Below are positions 32,540 through 43,851 of a stretch of DNA of 64,000 nt, piece after piece. The stretch is from the NCBI GenBank assembly GCA_030407005.1, contig JAUDYN010000010.1, forward strand, positions 1,240,001 to 1,304,000, in the 5' to 3' direction. Position numbers and translations under genes: made by a program. The DNA is from Desarmillaria ectypa. Lineage: Eukaryota; Basidiomycota; Agaricomycetes; Agaricales; Physalacriaceae. The number at the start of each line of letters is the position of its first letter. Within the stretch, counting starts at the first letter, position 1. The notes under the pieces were generated by a model, which saw only the letters and a list, made by a program, of their open reading frames with translations, searched no databases and was not told where the DNA came from.

Positions 32540-33640
32540 CTGTAGTGTGTGGACACCAGACACAATTGTACCAATCTACTGTATGCATCTGAACAAGCCC
32601 TTGCAACAAATTTACAAGGTACCTTACAAGATTCCAGATTATGCTCTGGCATATCTCGAGCGAATGGGCAAGCATCCGCTCACTCTATAAATCGTTATGA
32701 CAATGAAGAGTCTACGGAGGAAGATGTCGAGATTTGTCCAAGAGTCATGCCATCGCTGGAAGGATGTGGTTGTCGATGATGTCATGTGTCATATGTGCTG
32801 CCTGTGGAGGAGTCTGTATCCTGCCTTCCTACACTTCAAACGATACAAATGCATGTCCTCGATGACTACGATGAAAATTACTACTCGGGTATATGCTTAA
32901 TGGCTCCCTAGCTAAGGCAAGCAATAATTGCAAGCCAAGGGATCTCGCAAGTGAAGCTGCCGCTTTCATTATTCAGGGCGTATCGCTTGTCCTGACGATC
33001 TACAGCCCCTTCCTCGCCAACCCAAGCTCAGAGTGTGTCACCTCTAACTGCGACCGCCTGTCCTCAAGCAGGGACCGCTGGTCATGCTGCATATCCAGCA
33101 CCTCTTCGTTGATGGTCCTCCAGCGACCTGAATGTCACCTCAGGAGCTTGTCAGTATATTCGTGACTTGAAATCCATAAAATCCTTGCTTCCGATGCATT
33201 TTCTGCACTGTCGTTTCTCAAAGTCGAGCTTCAACTTGGTATGAGTTCGGCTGAACATATTGTTCAGTCGCTCACCCCTTGCTCAGATGCTCCAGTGCTC
33301 CTACCTAGTCTATACCATCTTGTTCTTTGCATGGTGCCGATAGTTACTCCAAAATCCGCTCAGTGGCACAGCATAACGAACCCATATGCTCCCGCCGTGA
33401 TGCAGGATTGCTGACAACAATCGAAGCACAATTCAGGCAATCGCTCATCGGGCTCACGGATAGAATGGAAGCAAATATTCGAGCTCTCACTAGGTGTAAT
33501 TTGGCGATGCGTGTCCAGAAATGGCAATCTCTAAGTGAAGAACATTGTCACTTTGGGGTTCGCCTCTGTAAATCACATAGGCGGTCTCTCAGGAATGTAT
33601 ATTATTTTCGCATGATTGGGATGATGGTCTGCTTCTCGTG
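32540..33640 (+). pseudogene. Degenerate F-box/LRR-type gene
   Basis: Short frames in different phases read in order like an agaricomycete F-box protein. They include 'LERMGKHPLTL' followed by a stop, 'DNEESTEEDVEI', 'FVQESCHRWKDVV', and 'VELQLGMSSAEHIVQSLT' with 'LLPSLYHLVLCMVP'. Several stops and frameshifts separate them. No intact start or F-box motif remains. I infer a decayed member of the F-box expansion. Confidence 0.5.
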
Positions 33641-34340
33641 ATCTTTGGACGAGCCATCACTGCCCCCGCTCCCTCTGATGTTGGTGAATCTGCTAACGCA
33701 CATCCCGAAGGATCGAATCAACGGCATTCCAACGCGACCCTCCGTCAAATGCACCAAGGGTGGAAATATTCTATCCAGAACCTCGCCATGAGAGCCGGCT
33801 TATTCACTCTCATAAAGTCTTCAATGTCTGCAGTCGATGTGAAAGCACCGCTATCAGGGTACTCAGTCGGTATGTCACTTCTCAAACATCGCAGCTTGGG
33901 AAAGATGATACTCTGATATTCAGCCAGGCGAAGACATACAGTTGAATCTAGAGAAGTAGGTACAACCAATGAAATCAAATGCGACGCATCAAGTACAGTG
34001 ACTTACATACAACTGAAGACAGTGCAAAAAAAGGAAAGAAAAACATTAGACATTAGATCATTAACAACAGACCTGCCGGTCCAGATTTCCTGGATATGCG
34101 GGCGGAAAAACGCGTAGGATTGGCTGAAATTCGTAAGCTTGGATATCTCTCCATAGTGTGTAGCAACGACCCATGCTAAAGATACAACTGGGTGGACCTC
34201 ATTACCGTTGGGTGCGATGCGCATGAGAACTTTAATGGCATCTTGAGATAAAGATCTCCGCATTGTATACGGAGTAGTCACGCTATAGTACAGTTACAAT
34301 GGATGGGAAACGCAATAACTCATGAGCATCAAAGTACTAC
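33641..34340. other. Intergenic, nothing recognised
   Basis: Short open frames on both strands (for example 33745–33978 and 34003–34281 in reverse) have no recognisable domain. 34282–34340 is the 3′ flank of the lysine-catabolism gene. Confidence 0.3.
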
Positions 34341-37300
34341 TCAGGCATTCAAAACGCCCAGTTGCAAAGCCTTCTCCACCGTCTCTGAAGCACCGGAGAT
34401 CTCTTCCATCCCTAATCCAGCACTTTCCATTCCGGCAAGTACGGGCTCCCGGATACTTGCATCTCCAGGGCCCGCTACTCCTCTCATAGATACCTTTCCA
34501 TCAAGCACCTCCAGAGCCGCCAGTGCTACAGGCAACCCGACCGTCCTTGCCATGGCAGAATATTTGTCATCACCGTATGCGACCAATGACGACGTGTGTA
34601 CCTCTTCCGGTGCCAATGGCTCTGAGACTGACTTGGTGATGAATTCGTGAGACAGGACAACCACGTCGTGCTCATGAGGCGCGTACTGGAGCTTGTACGC
34701 CAAGAGAACTGCGAATATGTCCAGCGGAGCCATTGGTTTAGGGGGAAGAGGTGGCGTGCGACCCGCGAGGAGCCATCGCAGAGCTTCAAGGTGCCCAGCA
34801 TCGTCTTCGACATACTGCAAATTGATATGCTTGTCTCCCGGATGAAGTTCCTGCTTCAGCTTCTGCGAAAGAGGGATGAAGTCTATCCAATCCTTTGGGG
34901 CGATGGTTCCGTTCAGCTCGAGCAGCCCGATATCTTTGAAGAATTGCAGTCGCGCTGAGTAGCCAGGATATCTGTGGCCACATTTAGATATATATTTGAG
35001 GATTGTTCAGGCTCACCTTAAAGTCCCCCGAACTAGAGTACGAAGTTTTGGAACAGGTCCTAAACGATAGCTGGCAGCGTATGGAAGACTGTCCCTGTTC
35101 GCGTAGCCTTCGAGATGCACCGAAGGCATCACAGGTACCTGAGGGAAATAGGAGCGTAGTAGATTGGCACCAGGCACATTCTTTTCCTGCAGAACATAAG
35201 CATGACACGATGCCCTCGAATTCAAATCTAGGCGAGCGTACCTCACCAAAGAGCTTAAATTTCGCAGAATTAAGTGCGGCAGTCAAAACTCCTCTCGGGC
35301 TCCAACTGAACTTGTACTTCAACGGACCCATATCCTCTACATCAGGCGCAGGAAGGCCCCCGCAGAACGAGATGAAAGAGACGACTTTCTTGTTCTGAGC
35401 TCGAAGCCTAGAGATGAGGGAGATCGCTGAACAATGGTCAATTCCGGGGTCAAGGCCAATCTCATTGAGAAGAAGGACATCGGAATCCAGTGCACTGCAT
35501 TAGCCTCAGCGACGAGGCTAAAGTAACAGAAGATGGCCATACCGGAAGTGTAAAGCCTTCATCGAATCAGAGATATACGACGCTGTTATCATATGCTTCT
35601 TGTGTTGAATACAGTGCTCAGCGACTACAGGGTGAAAGTGCGCCGGTAAAAGACTGCTCTGATAGTCGACACATCATTGGAAAGCATTGGCGAAACAAGC
35701 ATACCTGATAACGACATCTGATTCTTCTACAAGCCGCGAGACATCGGCGTGTTTGCCCATATCGATTTCACGGTACTGTACATTGTAATGATTGCCACGT
35801 AGCTTCTCCATCTCCAAGAGTGAGTTGCTAGCTGTGAACGAAAGTTTAGAAACGCGTGGTTCAAAACTGAAAAGAGAAAGAGGCAACCAATTACGAGTCG
35901 AACATCAGATCTTTCTGCAAGCTTGTCCACGGCGGGCCCGGCTACCATGCCACTACCAAACATCAGAACACGTTTAGCCTTCAAATGACCATGGGAAGAT
36001 GTTGTAGGCTTCGTCGTCGATGCGCACCATGCATCTACGCGTTCTTGGAGCCGCTGATGTTGCGGGGTCAACCCCCCTTTGTTGGCGATAGTCGCTCGAT
36101 TTAAAGCTTCAATACGATCACCGCTAGTGTCACCTCTATATAACGCGATCAGGGCTTCCAGGTATGGGACCAATGCTCGAGAAAAGCCCCGCGAAGCATC
36201 CAAAGGAATGGATGATGGCAAAATATCCACCGCCATCATTGTTACAGAAGGCAAATGCTGAGGAAGAGAAGCGGGCCGGGCTTTGAAGGAGGGTGCTGAT
36301 AGTGTAGTTGCATGCGTAAGAAATTGAAGACCGCCCTGTGGATTTGGCATCAGGATAAGGATTTAGGAGACAGTGTGATAATATGTACCTCAGGATCACA
36401 ACTAATATCGCCGATGTTCGTGAATCGGGCGCCGCCAACCTCTTGCGCAAGTGTAAGTGAGGTCGCCAGCTGTTCATCTGTCATGATTCGTGGATAGCCG
36501 GGAGCCCACCCTGTACCATTGAGGAAAAGAGTGAGGTAAGGGGCAATCTGTTTGAGAACTTAGTTTAGCAGAAACATGGATATCGAAGACGCACTGTTTG
36601 GGCAAAATTTGATGAGTACAGGTTGGGATGAGCATAATAGTGCTCCCGTGTATATTTACCGCCGTCAAGACGCGTAAAGTAGTCAGATGGTAAAGCATGG
36701 ACGAGATATATCTAAGAAGCAGTGATTAAAAATCAGCTGTCTAACCTCCGGTGCACCTTACCTTTCGTAAGTTTGCCTCTGGATCTTTGACGAGAACCGG
36801 GAGGTCTTTCACTGCGACTTTAACTATAGGCAGCTCCGAAAGAGCCGACAGGCAGCCTTCTGCAACATTTCCGGTCCTAAAAGATCATGTGAGAATATGA
36901 ATGATTGAGACTGACGCGGAACTTACCCAGTGAGACCTACGATTAATGGACCCAATGCTTTCGGAGTGCCCTCGGCAGCAATTCGCGCTCCAACAGCGTG
37001 TAGAGCTGCTCGCAGATGATCCAAAGACGGCTGAGTATGTGGCCTTGGAGTAAACTGAAATGCAGATGGAGTCTATGTTTGAAACAAAATGCAATGAGGC
37101 ATACCAGGAACGGAGAAGCAACCCCAAATTCAAGATGAGAGTGGGCCATGGAGGACAGGGCTTCGAATACGCCAGCTACCCCGGCATACCATCCAAATCC
37201 GACGGTCCGTTTACCGGTCACGGTATCAGTAAGTAGTTCAAAGTCGATGAGACGGGGCAATTCTTTGTGACCGAGGAATGATGACAGGAGCGGAAGGTTG

Positions 37301-37709
37301 TATGTCTGGCCCTTTGCAGTGTGCGAGAACATCATGTAAGTACGGGTGACTTCGGTCGGAGAAATTGGGGAAGGGACTGGAGAGAGTAGGAGCGAACTTA
37401 GGAGAGGTTCTTTGATACCGAGTAGAATGTGTGCAGCAGAGAGGTCCTTCCGAATGACAGCACCGGCCTATATGCTGCTCAGCACTTTGCCAGTCAATGG
37501 ACACGTAGAATATCTCGCACCTCTAGGTATTCATCATCGGTGAATATCCGCCTGTCGCAAGATTCGACCTGCACCTGAACGCCCTGCTTCGTGACCAAGT
37601 CCTGCACGGCCTCCGGCGTAAGAGGCGCGCGTCTCTCCCATATCCTACCAGGATCCTCTCGACGAATACCAACAGTCAATGGCCGGAGAACACGAGAGAC
37701 GGCATTCAT
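34341..37709 (-). CDS. Bifunctional lysine-ketoglutarate reductase / saccharopine dehydrogenase (AASS-like)
   Basis: Twelve exons on the reverse strand: 37709–37521, 37467–37105, 37054–36927, 36876–36762, 36711–36595, 36547–36389, 36335–35888, 35831–35705, 35653–35543, 35494–35242, 35186–35017, 34971–34341; 936 residues, in phase. Animal and plant versions degrade lysine: the first domain condenses lysine and 2-oxoglutarate to saccharopine, and the second oxidises saccharopine to aminoadipate semialdehyde. The N-terminal AlaDH/PNT-like half shows '[18 protein letters not shown]', '[13 protein letters not shown]' and 'VGLTGTGNVAEG'. The C-terminal half has a Rossmann start '[19 protein letters not shown]', then '[15 protein letters not shown]', '[11 protein letters not shown]', '[11 protein letters not shown]', '[15 protein letters not shown]' and '[19 protein letters not shown]'. 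Domain order and length match the animal enzyme. No mitochondrial presequence is obvious. Confidence 0.92.
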
Positions 37710-37763
37710 GGTTATAGATAATGATCGTTGGCCGTGGCCCCACTTGCATCTACAAGGCTTCAG

Positions 37764-38248
37764 TTACAAGATCCGCCCGAGGTGGCACTCGACGATGACG
37801 GAAATAAATGGGGAAACTTGGCTCTTGTCAGGTGCGTCGTCTATCAGCACAAGGTCGTAATTCTGCCTAGAAAAAAGATAACATATATTGGTCAGATGCG
37901 ATCATTTATCGCCCCTGCTCACCAGTTTTACTGCTTGGAGTACTACGACGACAATGAACCCAATCACTGCGACAGCGACCCCGTACTGAGCATTGAACGT
38001 GACAATTGTCAGTGAGTTGGTACGGCAAACGGCAACCGTCAACAGTTCCGCCCCTTCGCAATCGACTATGGCCGCCGGTCTCCAGCTTAGCACCGCCGAA
38101 TGACCTGTTCGGTCGGCCGTGCGTGCCCAACATGACAATGAGTGTGACGAAGAGTCAAGGTGCATGATGTGCCCAGGAAAGTTGACGATCGACTAAATCT
38201 CACCTTAGCAACGACCACCATCTCGACCGCCATCTTCGAGCCCAGCAT
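37764..38248 (-). CDS. Possible small single-pass membrane protein
   Basis: A provisional three-exon model (38248–38204, 37985–37923, 37862–37764), all in phase, gives 68 residues: 'MLGSKMAVEMVVVAK', then a transmembrane helix 'YGVAVAVIGFIVVVVLQAV', then an acidic tail with 'VLIDDAPDKSQ'. The first intron (218 bases) is long for this genome. An alternative start at 38165 gives a Cys-containing N-terminus reading straight into the helix. No family is recognised. The 3′ end is only about 55 bases from the start of the lysine-catabolism gene on the same strand. Confidence 0.35.
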
Positions 38249-38635
38249 GGAGGAATCGATCTTGTGGTACGTTCATACAAGAATCATACGGCATGGAAAT
38301 CTCAGCAGTCAATGGTTTCCCATCGTGGCGAACGCGACCACCAACAGGCTCAATTAGTCTCCAGGTCCTCGGAGCAAACAGATGGTGACCTCGCCTTTTA
38401 GAAGTTCTTATTTAATTGCCGAAGAATTCTCTCACAATTGGCACCGTCGGCACCGTTAACTAGTGACTATAAATGACTGCAGCCGACAGTCCTTCCGGTA
38501 GCGCTGTGTAAGGTACATGCTGAATGACTCTTGAACCAGGAACTGACAAATTACTGGCAGGTGGACAGAGTATATAAGACATGATACTCCTTCACAAGAA
38601 AGCAAAATCTGACAGTGAAACGCCTTACCGACAAG

Positions 38636-39946
38636 ATGTCTCTTCAGCTGCCACCAGAAATCTACGCGCATATATTCGAGGTTGGCGTACACAAATGGGG
38701 AGTTGGCTTCCTGCCTCCACTGTGCTTAACGTGCAGTGACTGGAATGAAATTGTCGTATCTACTCCGCGCTTATATGGGATCATCGACTTTACACGTTCC
38801 AGGCGACACGGCCTCGTCCAACTCTCCAAAGCCAAATCGGCTCCTTTGTACCTCACCCTTCCCACGGAACGAAGATACTACGAATGCGAAAAGGATCTCT
38901 TGTCCTTGGCTCACAATTGGGTTCATGCCTCGGTTCCTACACGAACGTTAGAATCTCTCAAGGGAGAAGATTTGTACAGCTTGGAGGAACTGCATGTCAC
39001 GTCGTGTGGGGATAAAGGCTCTCCCAAAGAGAAGTTGTGGGACGTGGCACCTTCGAAGTTGAGAGTTCTGGGAGCCGATTCTGTCTCTCCTTCATGGGTG
39101 AAGGGCGCGTTGAGCCGAGGCGTAACTCAATTCGAGTTCCGCAATATCGACCGCTGGGATAGGTGCACAAACTCCCAAATTTTCGAGCTGCTCACCTTCA
39201 TACCAAATGCAATCTCGATAATTTTGGAGTCCCTTTCCCTCCTCGATGGTCCCCAGTCCTCCAGCGAGTCGGCGTCGGTGCCTATGAAAGGTTTGCTCAA
39301 TCTTCACATCCAATCGCTTCGGCGCTTCGCCTTCCACGTCTCTCGTATCCGTGCACCCTCATTGCAGACGTTTCGTCTCATTGACAGCTACCCTTATAGC
39401 GAGGACCATATGCACTGGAATCTAGTCTTCATACAGTGGAGTCAACCGAGTTTCGTTCCCGCGAATCTTCATACCCTCGAGATCCGGTCTTCTTTGCGCG
39501 AGACCGATGTACCAACATTCATTCGATGGCTCTCGCTTCTCCCGAATGTCGTGCGACTCATACTAGACGACGTCGCCCTCTTCCGGTGCAAGGAAGCCAG
39601 TTTAATCGAGAAGCTGTCTTCTCCGCCGGTTGATGGGGAAGATTGGTTCTGTCCGTCTTTGATGCAGCTCTTTGTCGAAGGCGACGTGCAGGTTGTGGAT
39701 CTCATCGCGATAGCGGGCCCCCGTGGAGGGGTGGTAGAGCCACCGTTCGCAACCACGTCTCGACCGAGCCGGTTGAGATTGATTGAGGCACCTTTGTGTG
39801 TCAGTGGATGGGACGACGAGATTGCGGAATTGAAGCGCCTTGTAGACGAAACACGTTGCTCGTGTTTGAGTTGCGCTCTCGGTCTTTTACGTGGTATGGA
39901 TCGTACCAACTGTCGTGAATTTCAACACTCATTTTTATTAACATGA
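38636..39946 (+). CDS. F-box protein
   Basis: Single exon, 436 residues from 'MSLQLPPEIYAHIFEVG'; an in-frame ATG at 38615 adds seven residues. The F-box lies at the very N-terminus ('LPPEIYAHIF', 'LCLTCSDWNEIVVSTPRLY'). The rest is Leu-rich with strand-helix repeats ('ALSRGVTQFEFRN', 'LLNLHIQSLRRFAFHV', 'NLHTLEIRSSL', 'LLPNVVRLILDDVAL'). It is a likely SCF substrate receptor. I chose the inner start because the F-box of such single-exon members usually begins within a few residues of the start. Confidence 0.85.
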   Translation: MSLQLPPEIYAHIFEVGVHKWGVGFLPPLCLTCSDWNEIVVSTPRLYGIIDFTRSRRHGLVQLSKAKSAPLYLTLPTERRYYECEKDLLSLAHNWVHASVPTRTLESLKGEDLYSLEELHVTSCGDKGSPKEKLWDVAPSKLRVLGADSVSPSWVKGALSRGVTQFEFRNIDRWDRCTNSQIFELLTFIPNAISIILESLSLLDGPQSSSESASVPMKGLLNLHIQSLRRFAFHVSRIRAPSLQTFRLIDSYPYSEDHMHWNLVFIQWSQPSFVPANLHTLEIRSSLRETDVPTFIRWLSLLPNVVRLILDDVALFRCKEASLIEKLSSPPVDGEDWFCPSLMQLFVEGDVQVVDLIAIAGPRGGVVEPPFATTSRPSRLRLIEAPLCVSGWDDEIAELKRLVDETRCSCLSCALGLLRGMDRTNCREFQHSFLLT

Positions 39947-41323
39947 TAGCGCCCATGTAACATTTATCCGTGGACCTACATATACCAAGACATTTGCATT
40001 CAATTACATGTAATTATGATTCAGTTATCCGTCTGTCACCGCACACGTCCGCCTTACCTGATACTGAATTCCTTATGTTCGATATCAGGAATGTTATCAC
40101 CGTACACTTTGTGGCCAGAACGTCAGAGACAGCCGATTTTTTTGGCTATACAGCCCGGCCGTAACCCTTTGTGGTTCTGGAGTTTCTAAGTCTTGAAAGG
40201 CACCACAGAACACGTCTTTGAAATGCAAGCTTTCCGCAACCGAGGAACATCTACACATTGGCGATGAAATGCCCTTCTGCCCGTGACATCGGCCACGTCG
40301 GCGGGTCCGGTGGATACTTGCTGTGACCAAAAAGATGGATTTAGCGACCAGATGAACGTTAACCGTGGCATCGGTCCTGTAGATCAAGACACTATTATGA
40401 TTTCGATGTCGACTGGCATCTCCGCAACTGAGTATGCATGCCAAACTTGGTATTAGCGAAGCCCTGATCATCGCCATGCGTTAAGCATCGTCAAATCTGC
40501 AGAGCTGTCCGTGTAGGTCGGCTTCGTAGAGCAACAAGCCATGCCCTCTTATCTACACCAGGCCGCCGCCGTACACAGTAGCCGCCGCCGCCATTTAGAA
40601 TGTTTGCATCACCGTCTGGTATCTTTTAATGTCACTCCGTTGCTCTTCTTGGAAACATTCTGGAAATTCTTGTTCTAGATTCTTACAGAGTATGATGCGA
40701 TCAATTATTTCGAGAATCGACTGTCGGTATCTACGATGCAATTTGGACGCAATGGGTATTAACGGAATCGGTGGCTACGAGCTGCGTAGGTCGTAGTCTT
40801 GCCTTACGATATGTTGCATTCCGAAGGAAGCGTTTATACAAATACGAGCGGTGGATATTATACGGTTCGCCTACTCCGTAGATTCTAGCATCGGTATCTC
40901 TATTTCTTCTCCCTCGTCTCACGGCCGTCACAAGGACTTACATCTGATTCAGGCGGATTCCAAAAGCCGTCTGGGAGAATGGTTAGAGAGATCCAACTCG
41001 ATATGGAGTTTGCAGAGTGACTGCCTCATGGAAGGTGCATTTCGGAGTAAGGACTCATTGCAAGGCAACTGGGTGGGCCTTACGTTGGCCTGGCGGCATA
41101 CATTGTATGTGCAGGCAGGATTTCATGACCACTGATTTTTAATTGACGAATATGACAATTCATAGGTAGATAGGTAGCTTTAATTACATCATGCAGAAAT
41201 TCCTTCAACCGATTAAGTGTGGAGTCGTACATCCATAAAACGGACCATAGTCGAATACCGGGACCAACGCAGATTACATCGATTAGAAATGTAATTTACG
41301 AGATTCACGTGGGAGCACGTCCT
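39947..41323. other. Intergenic, nothing recognised
   Basis: A GCC-rich patch ('gccgccgcc' repeated near 40560–40595) and short frames are present. None of the frames (for example 40097–40477 reverse, 40851–41135 forward) shows a domain or sensible splice partners. Confidence 0.3.
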
Positions 41324-41747
41324 TTACCAGCCTGGGGCCGGGTCGGACGGAGGGACAGCTCTCTAAGAAAAGAGAATCGAGTCGGATTATAGTCAGAGGG
41401 GCTAGCGATATGATTTACCTCTGCTTCGGTGCGGCGCCAGCCTGGGGCAGGGGTTGGGGGAGTGATGACTCGCTATAAAACAGCCAAATGATGAGACCGA
41501 GAATTCTTACTGAAGTAAATGTCAAGTACCTTCCATCCAGGAGCGCCGGGAACTGCAACTCGCTATAATGGACGGTGAGCATAAGCACATACCAACGGAT
41601 GATATGGATGCATACCTCTTCGACCTTGAACCATTATAAGTACGCGAGACGTCATTACAAAGGTGGAAGACTTACAATAGGTGAAGCAGTGACGAAGGCA
41701 ACGGAAACAAAGGCAAAAAGCACCGGGAGGGCTATTGTGAGACGCAT
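41324..41747 (-). CDS. Putative secreted repeat-peptide precursor (Kex2-processed type)
   Basis: Five small exons on the reverse strand: 41747–41676, 41624–41616 (9 bases), 41562–41530, 41472–41419 and 41362–41324. All introns are 51–57 bases with canonical ends, and every junction is phase 0; 68 residues. Exon 1 is a signal peptide ('MRLTIALPVLFAFVSVAF', cleaved near 'VTASPI'). Exon 2 adds 'VEE'. Exons 3, 4 and 5 each begin with Arg and carry one related peptide: 'VAVPGAPGW', 'VITPPTPAPGW' and 'AVPPSDPAPGW'. The first is followed by Lys-Arg formed across the exon junction. The second is followed by Arg-Arg and a 'TEAER' spacer. The third ends at the stop. Signal peptide, repeats and dibasic sites are the marks of fungal Kex2-processed repeat proteins. 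Function is unknown and no modifying enzyme is nearby. A chance alignment of splice sites is possible but unlikely, given five in-phase exons and three repeats. Confidence 0.7.
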
Positions 41748-43851
41748 GATTTGAAAGTTGGGGGAATTCAATATGAAGTAGTAGTTTTTATACTGGCGTC
41801 CAATTTCGTATACCTTCCAGGTGAGGTCATGGACTCGTGTGGCTATCTCCTTTGTCCGAGGCACGGTCAGACTGTGCCTAATACTTCCGGAACCCAAAAA
41901 GGAACACCACACTGTTGAAAAATGAAGCATCTGCCATTCATGAACATGAGGGATTACTATTTCATCACACGGATACGCATGGACGTACCTTGAAGTGAAG
42001 TCTATGTCAATCTCAGGGCAATTGCAAACATCCAAATCCCGCACCGGAGATCATCAGAAGCACCATCAGAAGCAGAGTCGGTATAAGGAACGGAAGCAGG
42101 CAGTTGTCAACTGCCGATGGACAGAGCACCCCACAAATTGATTCACGTACTAGGCTCCGCTGCGTATTAAATTTTCGGCTACCACGACATCCAAACGTGT
42201 CTTATTCGGGGTTCAGCGCGGCTGTAAGCCTTGTGGTAACGTAGGCATCCGCATCCGGGTTTAGGGTTCTAGCTAGCAGCTGAGCACGGACGGCATTGAG
42301 CGAAGGTAGAAATGACGCAATAACCATTGACAGGGCACAGGCACCAGCGAGGCAGATGATGCTTAGTCTATGATCATGATAAGTGCCCAACGAAGCAAGG
42401 ATATACTTAGACTAGGAGCCAGGCAGGTCCGGGTACAGCGTGTATATACTCGGAGAAACATGAGGTTGAATATCCGATATACTTATCCATTCATTTCACT
42501 GCAAGTTCCGAGGGGTACTGCAGCGGAAAGGGTCCCGAGCAAATCAGAGAGCTCATGCTTTTTAAGGGATATGCAAGCTTAAGGACAGTTCCAGCTGTAC
42601 CAAAGGCCGAGCTCCAAATAATGATCAGGTGTTGCAAATATCAAGTCTATTGGTTTGCACACCATTTAGTTGCGATTGAAATCGAATATGATATCCACTG
42701 ATATCCAAGAGAGTCGGAAAGAGTTAGAATCATTTACCAAGCCAAAGCTTGAGATACGACACGGGCGAGTATTATTTCGCAAGCGGTTGCTTTGTAGAGT
42801 TAGGAAATTATAGCGCAAGGAATTGAGACTTGAGAACAAGGTTAAACGCTGGAAGAACGATGACTAAGAATGCCGCGGCATACACCGCGGCCTGAATCCG
42901 TGTCGCTTCCTTCCGAATCAGAACTACCTACTATCATGATCACCCGTCCACTGACTGACTCAATCGCCTCTGTACGTCTCAAGCTCGGGAGAAGAGCAAT
43001 CAAAAGATATCACCGAATCTCGCAAATGAGCGTCTTTATACGTTACTCATTAACGGAGCGGCGTGCACGTACTATGTTTCACGCTGTTTTTCCCTTCGAA
43101 GTGCAAACATTTGTTCAAGCGATTGTTGATTCAGGTCTCGTTCTCGCTTCTCTCTGTCTACTTGTCTGATTTCCGTCGATTGTCTACGTATTAATTACAC
43201 ACGAGACATCCGAGTCCACGATGGTGAGGCGGCCATCCTAGGTGCAGCGTTTTATGTACAGCAAATATAAAATGTCGAGACTTTGTCTGTGCATTCACTT
43301 CGCTCTGCTAGACTTGAATACGCCGATCCGAATTCTGATAGAGCTGATGCCCCAGCCTCAGTGTTTCAACCACTGAAACATCCATTGTATCAGTTCCTCT
43401 CAGCATGATGGAACATAGTCTGCAAGGATTTTGGATGAAGATCTAGGTGTCTTAGAAGGCGCAGGCATATTCACAAGTAATCGTAGCTTGAATCAATGAC
43501 ACACCAAGGGCACCAAGGGTCATCAGTACTACCTTTGACACCCGCGTGGCTATTACAAACTCTTACGTGTAATTCTCCACCCTGGCTTCAGAATTTTGCG
43601 GTTCAATCCTCATTCGGTGTCCTTTCAGTCATTTAACAAATGTTGAGCTGATCTACAGTTCTAACACTGCAGCGCTCATCTTTTTCTGATGTCCATGCTA
43701 CGTTACAGCCCACCGGCATCAGCGCTGATCGAGGGATCTCACAAACCTGTGTCAGAAATCATTATATCAGCGCGGGTCCAGGAACCAGGCAAATGTGAAG
43801 TTTGAAGGCCCCCCCCACCTTCCCCCTTTTCTATTCCTCATCGCTGTGGGC
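41748..43851. other. Intergenic; one weak hydrophobic ORF
   Basis: A reverse-strand frame at 42390–42202 (62 codons) contains a hydrophobic run ('SIICLAGACALSMVIASFL') and could be a small membrane or secreted protein, but I have no second line of evidence. The forward frame at 42870–43169 has no recognised domain. 43200–43790 shows nothing I can name. Confidence 0.3.

Noticed and set aside
41655..42044. 129-codon reverse frame overlapping the secreted-peptide gene
   Set aside because: Its first part has no signal or domain. The real start is the internal Met at 41747 that opens a signal peptide, and the frame end beyond 41676 is intron.
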